Positions 23,402-34,000 of a DNA stretch of 64,000 nucleotides are shown piece by piece (position 1 is the first letter of the stretch; every line of letters starts with the position of its first letter). Origin of the DNA: Thunnus maccoyii. Taxonomy: Eukaryota > Chordata > Actinopteri > Scombriformes > Scombridae. The notes below the pieces were generated by a model, which saw nothing but the letters and a program-made list of their open reading frames with translations, did no database searches and was not told where the DNA came from. The position numbers were made by a program, and so were the translations under genes. The stretch covers positions 24,424,001 to 24,488,000 of the forward strand of contig NC_056550.1 in the NCBI RefSeq assembly GCF_910596095.1, in the 5' to 3' direction.

Positions 23402-26400
23402 TCAGTGCTTGAGGGAGAAGTCTCCTGTGTTGAGACGGGGCCGAGGCAAGGCCCCAAACATTTCTGTCCCATCGGTGGCTCCGGGGGCCAGTAGGGCCTT
23501 CATACTGGCAGCAATATGCTCCAGGTCGGCACAGCCCACCTGAAGGACAAACAAACACAGGGACTGTATGTTAACACGGCACAGGAGGAAATACACAACA
23601 GACACAAAATTCAATAAAACTTCCTTCGTTTTTCTGCTCAATTCTGTTATTTTTTATGGTGTTGGACATTCTGAAATGTTACTTGTAAAATATTTGCCCA
23701 GCGCGACCTCACACAAATGTCACACACACTTTAACGGTCACATGAACTGATGGAGCCGTCGTGGCCATTAGTTGGTGCATCAGAATACTGAGAGCTGAAT
23801 AGTTTCTTTGTCTTCGTCTTTAGACAGCATAAAATATGTCAGGATCAACTGACACCAAAAAAAAACAACAACATAAAAACAAAACACAACAGCCTGCTTA
23901 ATTACCGATTGACAATCAGGATGTCTGTTTTCTGCATTTCAATTAAGATGGTGTAAACCAATTATATGTGAGATTTCTTTTTTAATTAATTCTTAAATTA
24001 ACAAGTCTATTTGATGGAAAAACATTCAGACACTCGTGTCATGGGAGGACACATCAGAAAGCTTCCGCTGACCCATTTTGCTTTCAGATGTATTAAAGAA
24101 TAATATCTGCAGCTGATATGTGCAGATATTCTGAATCAGAGAAGATATTAAAGCCGTGTCATGTCTTATTTAGTTACTGTTTGATTGGATTTAGGATTGT
24201 TAGTGACTAGTTATATGGTATGCACAGGATTTCAAGATGATAATAAACGGCAGCACTTATTATAATATAATAATTATGTAATAACAGGTCAGTACTAGAG
24301 TTTTCATATTGATGCACCAGCAGTCTGTACCACAGAGCAAGTTGAACTTAAAGCCCTTTTCACTGTGCTGTCAACTGTGACAGGAACATGGTTAAATCTT
24401 TTGTCATTAATTCAAAACAGTGTCCTTAATCTCACTGTCAGACACGTCCACTGACGACTAGTTTGGAGCTTTGGCCTCTGAAGACAGTCTGAGGGAAATA
24501 TCTGACAGTCAGAAATTTTAAGTAAGTCCAGTTTTTTGAATGAAGTTTAGGAAGAAAACTCATTCTTAATACGTCCAAGGCACACAAAAACCAAAACGAT
24601 GAAGGTGAAATGAAATAGAAGTTTGTGTGAATTTGCTGCATTTCCAACATGTCAGTGATGTAGATGGATGACGGCGTTTTTCTATTTACTTCGTAGCACT
24701 GATATCGTAAAGTCTGACACAGATTGTGAGCAAGATTTTATTATAGGCGTCTCACACAATCAGACATATAATAAACCTACACCATCGTTGTTGTCATGCA
24801 GTCTAAAGGCGCCTTTAGTCTGGTTCTCCTCTGGTTACAATCCTGGATTAACTCTGAGATTACTGTTCCAGCTGTGAGCATGTTCATGTTCTTATATACA
24901 TGAAACATCAACAGAACAGGAAGTTAATATGACAACAGATGAAACTCTGATAACTGTGATATTAAGTGAGTTCAAATGCATATCAGGGCTGCAGCTAACG
25001 ATTGTTTTCATTATAGTTTAATCTACCGATTATTTTTTCAATTAATCGATGAATCCTTTATTTTAGAAAATGTCAGGAATATAATAATGGAAAATCTGTC
25101 CATTAATTTCCCAGAACCCAAGAAAATCTTGTTTTATTCGACCAACCCAAAGATATTAACTTTATATTGATATAAAACACAGAAAAGTAGAAAATCTTCA
25201 CATTTGAAAAGCTGGAACCAGATGATTTTTTTGAAAAGCTGGAACCAGATGATTTTTTTGTGTTTTTTGGTTGAAAAATTACCAAATAGATTAATCAATT
25301 ATTAAAATTGTCGCCATTTACTTAACTTGAACAGCTGTTGAAAAACTAGGAACAACAACCAAATATAAGTGTGTGAATTATTACATAAGCCTTTTTAAAT
25401 ACGGTCAGCATTTTCAACATGTTTAGTCTACTATGAGAAAATTAATAGATAACCCGAATGGATGATCCATTTATTATCCAAAGTGTGTGCTCTTTTGAAG
25501 TAATGCACATAACAAACTGTTCACTGCTGGAGCAGAAAACTACAGATAAAAAAAAAACCCTGAAGAAGAGTCATTAATCAACTTAGGTTGATCAGACTGA
25601 ATGTTATGCATTTATAATTTACTTACTTACTCATGTATAGAGTTTTTTCCCAATAAAAGGTGACAGTTAGTGAACTTCACACATCCAATTATCACCTCAT
25701 TGATTCTAAAAAGATCCTGAGTTGCAGAGATGCAAGTAAAACCTGTTTGTTACCAGAAACATGACATTGTTAGTGTGGTAAGTTATGTCTCTGTTTGTTA
25801 TAAACCCTGTTTTAAACCCTTTCTATCACTGATTATTTATCATGATAATCAAAGTGTCTGCTGAACTATAAAAAATGTCCCTCTTGCTCTTTATGAACTG
25901 TCACTTTGTTGTTAACTCAGTACTTTTGTCCGTGTCAGGATCCTGTTGCAATGATGACTCATGAGTCATTTTGTTGTTTCAGCAAAAATGCCAAACATTT
26001 CCTGGTTGCAGCTTCTCAAATATGAGGATTTGAAGCTTTTCTGCATCATGCATCACAGTAAAGTAAATTTCCTCAGACTTTAAACTGTTGATCAGACATC
26101 ACTATGGGTTCTTTCACTGTTTTCTTACTTTTTATAGACAAAAAGATTACTCGAGGAAATAATCAACAGTTGAAAATAATCATTAGTTGTAACCCTTGCT
26201 GCTTGTTCACACATTTTGACTTGATCCTCTGAAACGAACCTGCGCTGAAGCAGTCGAGTCGTGCAGCAAAGGTTAGAAGATCTGAGTTAAGCCCAAAGAC
26301 AGCTGGTTTACCCACTAATCTGGCTTTGTAATCTCCGCATGTACACCAGCTTTGTACTTGTGTGTAAAAAAATGATACGTGCTCACCCGTTCTCCGCTGT

Positions 26401-27553
26401 TGCTGTCTCCCGGAGCCGCTCTGTTTCCTCCTCTGCATCCCCACACGGGCACAGATACGGGCAGAGAGCGGGCCAGAGCCATGGGGTGGGCGTGCCGGGA
26501 CGAGTACGCGGCCTGACCCATGGCCATGCTGCGCGAGGGCGGAGGAGCGTCCTCACTCAACGAGCCTGGGACACAGGTAGAGAAATAAATAAATGTGAAA
26601 TCCATGGATCCGGGCGCACACACACGTCTGCACATCACATTCTTACCATCGGTGCTCTCCTCCTCGCCGTCAGACTCGAAAAATGGCTCACAGTCGCGAG
26701 ACAGAGAGTCCTCGTCCATGGAGAAGACGCCTAAAACAGAACCACGACGATGTAAACCCTCAGAGTCAACACATGTTAAAGCAACACATGAACGACATCA
26801 ATCCTCACCTGCGCTTTCGTTCCCGTAAGGTCTCCTCTCATCCATGTCCTCCTCCTCTTCCTCGTCCTCACATTCTTCTTCCAAATCCACGATCCCAGAT
26901 CTCTGTCTCCCCTGCTCGGTTGCCTCCAGCGCGCTCTTCTCCCGCTCCCGCTCTCCGTTACCGTTTTGCCCGCCGCCTTGCCCGGGAGCACCTGAGCTGT
27001 AGATTGACGGGTAGCTTTGGGAATATCTTCCATTGGGGCTGACTCCGCCCACCCCGCCGTCCCCTGTAAAGCTCTGAAAACAAAAGAATCACGTTATGAA
27101 TGTGAGCTTTTTTTTGAATGAATACCACAACAAAGTTTGCAGCACAGGCAGGTCACTCACCCCCCTGTGTCCGGGGTCAGAGGTCAGGTCAACCACCAGC
27201 TTGGTTCCTCCCTCTCCCCCCGCCTGGCGTGTGTGCCTTTGGGCTGTTAGCATGGTCGTAGAGTGCAGCACGCCGATGTCATCTATGTAGCGGCGTGCAG
27301 ACTCAGCAAGAAACCCTTGACCCCATACATTATAGGAGAAATCCCCCTCCCTCGGAAAGGCACTGCTGCTCTCCCGTTTCCTCACCCCGTCTCCGTCTCC
27401 GGCCGACGACCGGAACTTCTTACACGCTGTAAGGATGGCCAGGTCGCAGCCAGACTTTTGGCAATACGTTTCCGCAGCAGAAAGTAGTGCCAGCCAGCTT
27501 TCTTTGTGGTTGTCTGGGATCTCGGGTTCGGATGACTGGTTGATGGAGGCCAT
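23402..27553 (-). CDS. akt1s1: Proline-rich AKT1 substrate 1 (PRAS40)
   Basis: PRAS40 binds raptor and inhibits mTORC1 until phosphorylated by Akt and mTORC1. Minus-strand exons in order: 27553-27161, 27073-26809, 26730-26647, 26565-26387, 23539-23402; all phases agree, 352 residues. Landmarks: N-terminal [25 protein letters not shown]; a TOS-type motif FSMDE (residues 222-226, human FVMDE); the raptor-binding block [11 protein letters not shown] (about 279-289), whose S281 matches human S183. The C-terminus has IAASMKALL and the Akt site RPRLNT (T345, human T246). It is about 95 residues longer than the human protein. Most of the extra length is in exon 2, which is Gly/Ser-rich and then highly acidic ([13 protein letters not shown]). 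The last intron is 2.8 kb and holds two MITE-like copies. Its neighbour in divergent orientation is tbc1d17, as in mammals. Confidence 0.95.
24985..25312. repeat. MITE-like repeat with internal 28-bp duplication
   Basis: It starts agggctgcagctaacgattgttttcattat and ends attaaaattgtcgccatt. A stretch tttgaaaagctggaaccagatgatttttt is present twice in tandem (about 25203-25258). It lies in the last akt1s1 intron and belongs to the same family as the 16028 and 54858 copies. Confidence 0.7.
25980..26200. repeat. MITE-like repeat fragment
   Basis: Contains cagcaaaaatgccaaacatttcctggttgcagcttctcaaatatgagg and ends gaaataatcaacagttgaaaataatcattagttg. This is the other half of the family seen at 32460 and 54858. 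Confidence 0.6.
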
Positions 27554-29690
27554 AACGGTGCTAAGAAGTGTTTACAGCTTTTCTTTAAATGGACTGACCT
27601 GATGAAAGAACTGAGTGATGCTGATGAATGATGAAGAGGTTTCAGACTAATCAGAAGCTTGGATAATGGTTAGGGCACCAAACTTGAGTATGAACTTTGG
27701 TGGCTCTTTGCGTTGTGGCGGCGTAGCTTTCCTTTTACCCAAAATCGCTGAAATCTGTATCTTCTGTTTTGCTGGTGTATTTTTTTTTTTGCACTGGTGA
27801 AGATGCAGAAGGGGGGGAATTTTTGATCAATCAGGTAAAGAGGCACAAGGTGACTTCAAGATATGATATAGTGGGTGATGTCCTTACACACTGGAGAGCC
27901 AGGGGAGAGAAGAGATGGTGCCAAGTTGCTGGTGATACCTGGAATTAAAACATAAAAAAAAACAAATCAAGGTTAACTGTCACTAATTGCTTCTCTATGT
28001 AAGGTTTATCCATTAGGACTGATTGCACACGTTTAAATATATGCAGATAAACACATAAGCACAACCTGGATCAACTAAATCTGTCCTCAGATTGTCGCAG
28101 CCCCCACCACCTCTATGAGCTGCTTGACACCAAACCAATGCTAACTACTGTAGCTACTGTAGCTTTCTTATGACCATGCACTCGGTTGAATCCACTTTAC
28201 AGACATGCCATCCTTTCTAGATATGATTTTGCGTAGTTTAAAACTGCATATCGAGGACTTTTCTGCACGGTCGCTGCCGTTGCTGCAGCTGTTGTTGTTG
28301 ATCTTGTTGTTTACTCAGTGTTGTGTGCAGCCTGCTCATGATGGAACCACATTTCACCTCCATTTTTCAGGCTTTAGCAGGAGCCCAGCCGAGAAGTGTA
28401 AATTACAGAAACGAGGGGAGACGTTCACCCACCTGTTCAGTTTCTTTGTTCCACGTTGCCAGGTATTAATCGATCTCAAACTTTACTTATTTTTAATCAA
28501 ACGTATTCTGCCTTCTCCCACGGTTTCTCTCCCCTAGCTAGAGCTCTTCACCAGCGGCAAGCTAGCAGTGATTGATAGTAGCTTTTTTCCGGTTAAGGAT
28601 TTCACAATAAAAGCAGTGATGATGAACAGGCAATTTTTGTGTCGGATAATTAAGCTCAGCAAGGGGGGGTGGCACAATAACACTAACCCTAACCCGGGAT
28701 TATATAGGCCTAGCCTAATTATTGATATTATATTTCCGATTAAGGATTAAGGATCAGTGTGTAAGATTTAGTTAGATTCACATTTAAGATGAAATTATTC
28801 ACAATTTTGAGCTGTAAAACAGTGTAGTGTTGTAGTTTGATAGTTGTACCAGTCATGGCGTAACATTCTTATGTTAAGGTGGTTATACACTAATGACAAC
28901 ATACTTATGAATATTATATTCCATTTCTGCATATAGATCCACTTATGTTGTACATACTGGTCCTTTAAATGAACTGCTTTCAGTCTAAATACATATTTGT
29001 ATAACCCTATTCTTTTACTGGAAGTGGATAAAACACACCATAGTTTTGACGGTTTAATCTTTACCTCGAATTATGTAACTGTAGCAGCTGAGTATGTTGT
29101 GGTCAGTTCAGGTTAATTTCACATCACTGTGTAATACTGATTTATTACATCAGTAATAAATAATCATAAAGGCCTTTTAATACTCTAGTATGTCATTGAA
29201 AAGCTGCAGCAGTCACAAAGGGCCTTCTCAATCTTTATAAGTAAAGGTATTATATTACTTAAAATTTGGAAGGTGCAATGATTTAATATAAACAAAGCTT
29301 TGTGACATTCAGTTGAACATAATCTTCTGTTGTTATCAGCAGCCACATTATATGCTCACCTTATTATTATTAGTTGGATATGTATCAGAAAATCCATCCT
29401 CAATATTATGGAGGATTTCCTCTGACAATAAACTGTGTATACTATTTTATTTTTTGTCCAATGTCATGCTTGACCTCTATTTTCTCAATATCAATCGAGC
29501 TTTTAGCTGCAGTTCATCATAAAATGCACTGAAAATACACTTTACCTGGTACTTACATACTTTAGTACTTTTTAAGGTTTATACTTTTTAATTATTTATA
29601 GTATTTTTTTATTATTATCTGTTTTTTCAGTATTTCATTCCCATACTTTATGTGATTTAATGTGTTTTTGCACCGGGACCCGAGTAATGT
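27554..29690. other. akt1s1 5' region and intergenic DNA
   Basis: Read on the minus strand, a plausible acceptor (rc of ctggaattaaaacat, near 27942) precedes about 390 nt of untranslated sequence up to the akt1s1 ATG, suggesting a non-coding upstream exon. The rest (27990-29690) is AT-rich with no exon recognised. The 110-codon frame at 28205-28537 has no family resemblance. Confidence 0.45.
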
Positions 29691-29794
29691 TAATTTCGTT
29701 GCTTTTCATGAAATCCTTGAACTGAGTTTAAGCGACAACCTGCTCTTAATTTGAAAGATAAAATCACCTCTCATCCGGTTTTGTTTGTGGTAGC

Positions 29795-29935
29795 TCAAGC
29801 TTCATCCAGCTCTGACGTCACCTGTTTACTGACTTCCAATCGAACGCACGTTGCACACGTGACTGAGCTCTGTGGGCGGGCTCGTACTCGTATTTCTTCT
29901 CGTGCACGTGTGCAACCCACCTAACAGCTGCTCAC
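29795..29935. promoter_or_regulatory. Promoter-like cluster on the akt1s1 side
   Basis: Within 140 bp: CRE TGACGTCA (29813-29820), CCAAT (29836-29840), E-box CACGTGAC (29856-29863), GC box GTGGGCGGG (29872-29880) and GCACGTG (29904-29910). This motif density and CpG content are unlike the flanking AT-rich DNA and fit a housekeeping promoter. Assignment to akt1s1 (minus strand, 2.3 kb upstream of its ATG) is inference. Confidence 0.5.
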
Positions 29936-29949
29936 AAGTTACACGATTA

Positions 29950-30832
29950 CTTTAGTCTTCAGTGGTGGAAGAAGTATTCAGATCCTTTACTGAAGTAAAA
30001 GTACCAGTGCAATAATGTAAAAATACTCCTTTACAAATAAAAGTCCTGCAAAAAATCCCACTTAGGTAAAAGTACATAAGTATTATGAGCTTGATGTAGT
30101 TAAAGTATTGCAGCAAAAGTAGTGGTTTGGTCCCTCTGACTGATATATTCTTATATATGACATCATTAGATTATTAATCCTGAAGCATCAGTGTTAGAGC
30201 AGCATGTTACTGTTGTAGCTGCTGGAGGTGGAGCTAGTTTCAACTACTTTATATACAGTTAGCTAGTGAAGTCCAGTGGTTCCCAACCTAGGGGTCGGGC
30301 CCCTCCAAAGGGTCACCAGCTAAATCTGAGGGGTCGTGAGATGATTAACGAGAGAGGAAAAAAGAAAAAACAAAGTTCAGATACACAAATCTGTTTTCAG
30401 TTTTTGGGACTTTTTCTCTAATCTTTGATTTCTGGTGAAATATTGGATCATTTGAACATTTATTGAAATGAAACCATGTGAGAAGTTTAAAGGGAAAAAT
30501 CACTATTTGTTGGAGCTGTTAACAACTCATAGACATCTGAAATGTGACCCCAACTACACACTGCTTTTTGCAAGACGTCAAAAGCCAAAAAGGTTGGAAA
30601 CCACTGGTTTCATCTTTAACAATGTGTTGTATTTTAAAAGCTCGTCATATTATCCATTGTGTCAAATCTTCATCTGAAAAGTAACTAAAGCTGTCAAATA
30701 AATGTAGTGGAGTAGAAAGTAGAATACTTCCTTCTGAAATGTAGTGGAGTGGAAGTATAAAGTAGCATAAAATATAAATACTCACGTAAAGTACAAGTAC
30801 CTCAAAATTGTACAGAAACTATCAGAAAAACT
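29950..30832 (+). repeat. Repeat family C with nested family D element
   Basis: The left end tcagtggtggaagaagtatt and right end region taaatactcacgtaaagtac/aagtacctc are those of a widespread fish repeat. At 30275-30608 it is interrupted by an element whose ends are CAGTGGTTCCCAACCT and AGGTTGGAAACCACTG (near-perfect inverted repeats, hAT-like). The nested element contributes gggtcgggcccctccaaagg and aaaaagccaaaaag-type sequence. Confidence 0.75.
30275..30608. mobile_element. hAT-like MITE, family D (nested)
   Basis: Terminal inverted repeats CAGTGGTTCCCAACCT / AGGTTGGAAACCACTG differ at one position. The element is 334 bp with no transposase. I could not find a clean 8-bp target duplication (gtgaagtc against gtttcatc). 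Decayed relatives are at 15279, 19262, 39140 and 53220. Confidence 0.7.
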
Positions 30833-30904
30833 ATAATACTAACTGTCACAAAGCTTGCTGGACTGTAATTTATAAAATTAGGATCTTTTTATTTATTAAA
30901 AATA

Positions 30905-31020
30905 AACTGATTGGCTCGCCTTCGTCACGTGACTTCTTTTGGGGGCGGGTCTTCTGTAAACAGGAAGTGTGACGTCAGATTTGTTTTGGAAAAACGAATT
31001 TAGGAAACAGCGACGGAAGA
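30905..31020 (+). promoter_or_regulatory. tbc1d17 promoter with CLEAR-type E-box and CRE
   Basis: Motifs before the ATG at 31021: reverse CCAAT (GATTGGCT, 30909-30916), palindromic GTCACGTGAC (30924-30933), which equals the CLEAR consensus bound by TFEB/TFE3, GC-rich GGGGGCGGG (30941-30949), ETS core CAGGAAGTG (30961-30969) overlapping CRE TGACGTCA (30970-30977). There is no TATA box. Motifs are seen directly; use in vivo is inferred. Confidence 0.65.
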
Positions 31021-34000
31021 ATGGAGCAAAACCCTGAAGATTGTAAGGTATTGCCAAGTTTTTAACAATATTTTACTCACAGTATTTACATTTGTGAACT
31101 TTCTTCTCACTTGTATTGTTGTTTTAGGGGGAAACTACACACGAGTTTATTGTCAGCGTTAGCTAATGTTAACATATTTGGCTAGTCATCGTTTACAGTA
31201 ACCTTCGCTAAAACAAAGCAGTGCGTTTAAAGTTACATATCCAGCGATTTGCGGTCATGTAACTGCATAAAAAGATGTCGGATTCTGGTGTATAGCTAGC
31301 CGATAGCTATATACCCATAACCGCACAGATATGATAGCTTGCAGGCTATTTCTGACTATACGACCACACAGTAAAGTCAACCCGAGTGGTTATTATCAAA
31401 GGTTTTCTTAGGTATTTGGTTGACTCGCCCTCACCAAGTGACCTGACAGACCAGCCACGCTGTAATCATGTGATATGCTTCTGTCATTTACCAGCTCTTT
31501 GTTATGTGTTCCCACATACCTGCCACGACTACGGGTTAGCTATGAAGGAGCACTTTATGATGATTATTATTCAATTTTATCTGATAAGTTATGTCACAGT
31601 TTATGTAAGCGAGTAGATAGAAGGATTACCCGCACATTGAACCAGAGCTCTCTTTACGACCAACTAAAGGTCAGACGAATATCCTCAAGAAGGAAAATGA
31701 GGACATATGTATATAGTCAAATGACCGGTGACACACTGCAGTCATCTAACCACATCCACATGTGTCAAGACACCATCATCATCATAAGAATAAAAACATT
31801 AACGTCAGGTCATACGAATATGATAGAAGGTCTGGATGCATTTTCAGTCAACAAGTCACAAAAATTTAAAACCAGAAATAGCAAACACTCATTTCATATA
31901 AATAGTATTAATAGGGTGGGTGTCATAGGTTGACAAGACACCAGGGGGAAATTATTATTAAAAAAGATATAAATAGTGTGTCCAATATAGAATTAATAGA
32001 CATAGACTAAGAGAAATATCACATGTCATGTATGCATATAGATCCTAGAAGAAATAAGACAGGAGAAAGATGTTTATACAGTATATACACCTAGATTAGG
32101 ACTGTATATGTTAGAGTAACTAGAACAGCTGTACAGTATAGGCCCTAATGATATAGATAACCTACAACAAGGGTTTAATATCAAAGATTAAATCCATGAG
32201 GGGACAAGGTGTTGAGAGAGTGGATCCAATAAATTTCCCGCTGCATCTCAATGTGCTCAATTTATTAATTAGTTTAATTGTTTTTTTTTGGATCCAGCAC
32301 CTACCTCACTGACATACTTTGTTTCATTCTTCAGTTTATGTAGTAACATGAAGATGAGCTGATTTTATTTAATGAATTAGATCTTAGTTAAGCCGTATAA
32401 CATCATTATGACACAAACCAGAGCCAATCTGGCAAGAGTCAGTCCCAAAATGAATCTGCTTTTTTTGATAACGGACTAATTGTTTAAGTAATACTTCAAA
32501 TTTAGCTTCTTAAATGTGACGATTTGTAGATTTAAGAAAAGAACCAGAAAATATTCACATTTGAGAAGCTGCAATTAATTGATTATCAAAATAGTTGGTG
32601 ATGAATTTAAGAACTGGTTATTAATCATTGCAGCTCTATAATAACTTATTATATAATATAGTCATTTATAATTATTTTGACTGTTTCATATTTATGTGCA
32701 TATTCTTTCTCCTCAGCTAATATTTGAGAAGGAGGGGGTGTACCTGCACACAAATGCCAAGAGGAGCAACCAGGACACCACCATCCCAGGGTTCATCCGC
32801 ATTGTAGAGCGGGTAAGCAGATCCGTGTGAGTGGAAGTTGTTAAGATAGAAAAAGGGGAAATCAGATGAGTTAATTGTGCTTTTGTTTTAGGCTGGACTA
32901 CCAGCTTTAGAGTGGAGCCCACTGGAGGATGAAGGTCGCACTGCCCCTGCTGTACTCTACACCAAAAAGGTCCGTAATCATGTGTTTGATGTGCATGAAG
33001 AAGACAAAAATATTTGTTTTTTTTACTCAAATATAATCCAAACTTCTTGTTACTTAGGATGGAGAAGGAGGGGAGGAGGATACAAACTTTGACCCCGGGT
33101 ATGAACCAGACTGGGCTGTTATCAGCACCGTGAAGAAGGATCGAGAACACGTCCCAGTCAAAGACTCAGGTGCTACTGAGGTTTCTGTCACTTTGGGCAA
33201 ACAGTTACGTTAAGAAAGGATGTGTGACACCAAACGTCCTCTCTCTCTCTTGCAGGTCAGTGGTCGTTCTCTCTGCCTCTCTCAGAGCTCTACTCTCTCC
33301 GGAGGGCCCGCTTCTCCTTGGGTCGAAACTTCCTGGTGTTGACTAGTAGAGGGGGCCACCCTCTGCCTCCTCTGCACTTCCACAGAGGAGGAACCAGAGA
33401 ACTGCTGAGGGCCCTGCAACGTTACATCATCCTGGACCAGTAAGTGTCATCATCCTAATTCTAGCAGCTGTTCTTGTCACGTCGTCGCTGTAAACGTGTT
33501 CACCTCATGACAGCTGTTAAAACAGCTGATGTACAGTTTCAGACAGAGCTGCTTATATCTTTGTCGACACATCACATGATTAGTGGGAAAAAAAAAAAAG
33601 TCACATGGCTCCTGTTGTTATCATCATCAGGTCACCGGTTGACGGACGGCTCTTCCTCGCTTACCCTCATGACTCCGGCGCTCTGTCTCAGTCCTTCGAC
33701 AAGCTGCAGCTCCTCGATGACGGAGGCTCTGATCTCGTCTCGGTACTTTATTATTCATTTCTTAACAATAAAATTAAAAGAAAGAAGAAGGTAGGGGATT
33801 AAGTAATGATTGATGCTTTTAATAATAATGTCATGCCTAATAATAAACTGCACCAGGGTACATATTGATCTTAAAATGTTTGTCTGTAGCTTGTTGATCA
33901 ATGCTGATGACTCACTGATCAAAGTCACCCTCTAACCTCTACAACAGACCGATGAAGTCATGAAATACTGACCACTCCTCTACATCTGTTCATGTTTGTA

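Noticed and set aside
26339-27042. Several plus-strand frames of 77-131 codons
   Set aside because: Antisense shadows of GC-rich akt1s1 exons 2-4.
31475-31933. 152-codon open frame in tbc1d17 intron 1
   Set aside because: No recognisable protein features; AT-rich intron; stop-free stretch of this length is expected by chance in 64 kb.
32713-33150. 145-codon minus-strand frame
   Set aside because: Shadow of tbc1d17 exons 2-4 on the opposite strand; it crosses their introns.
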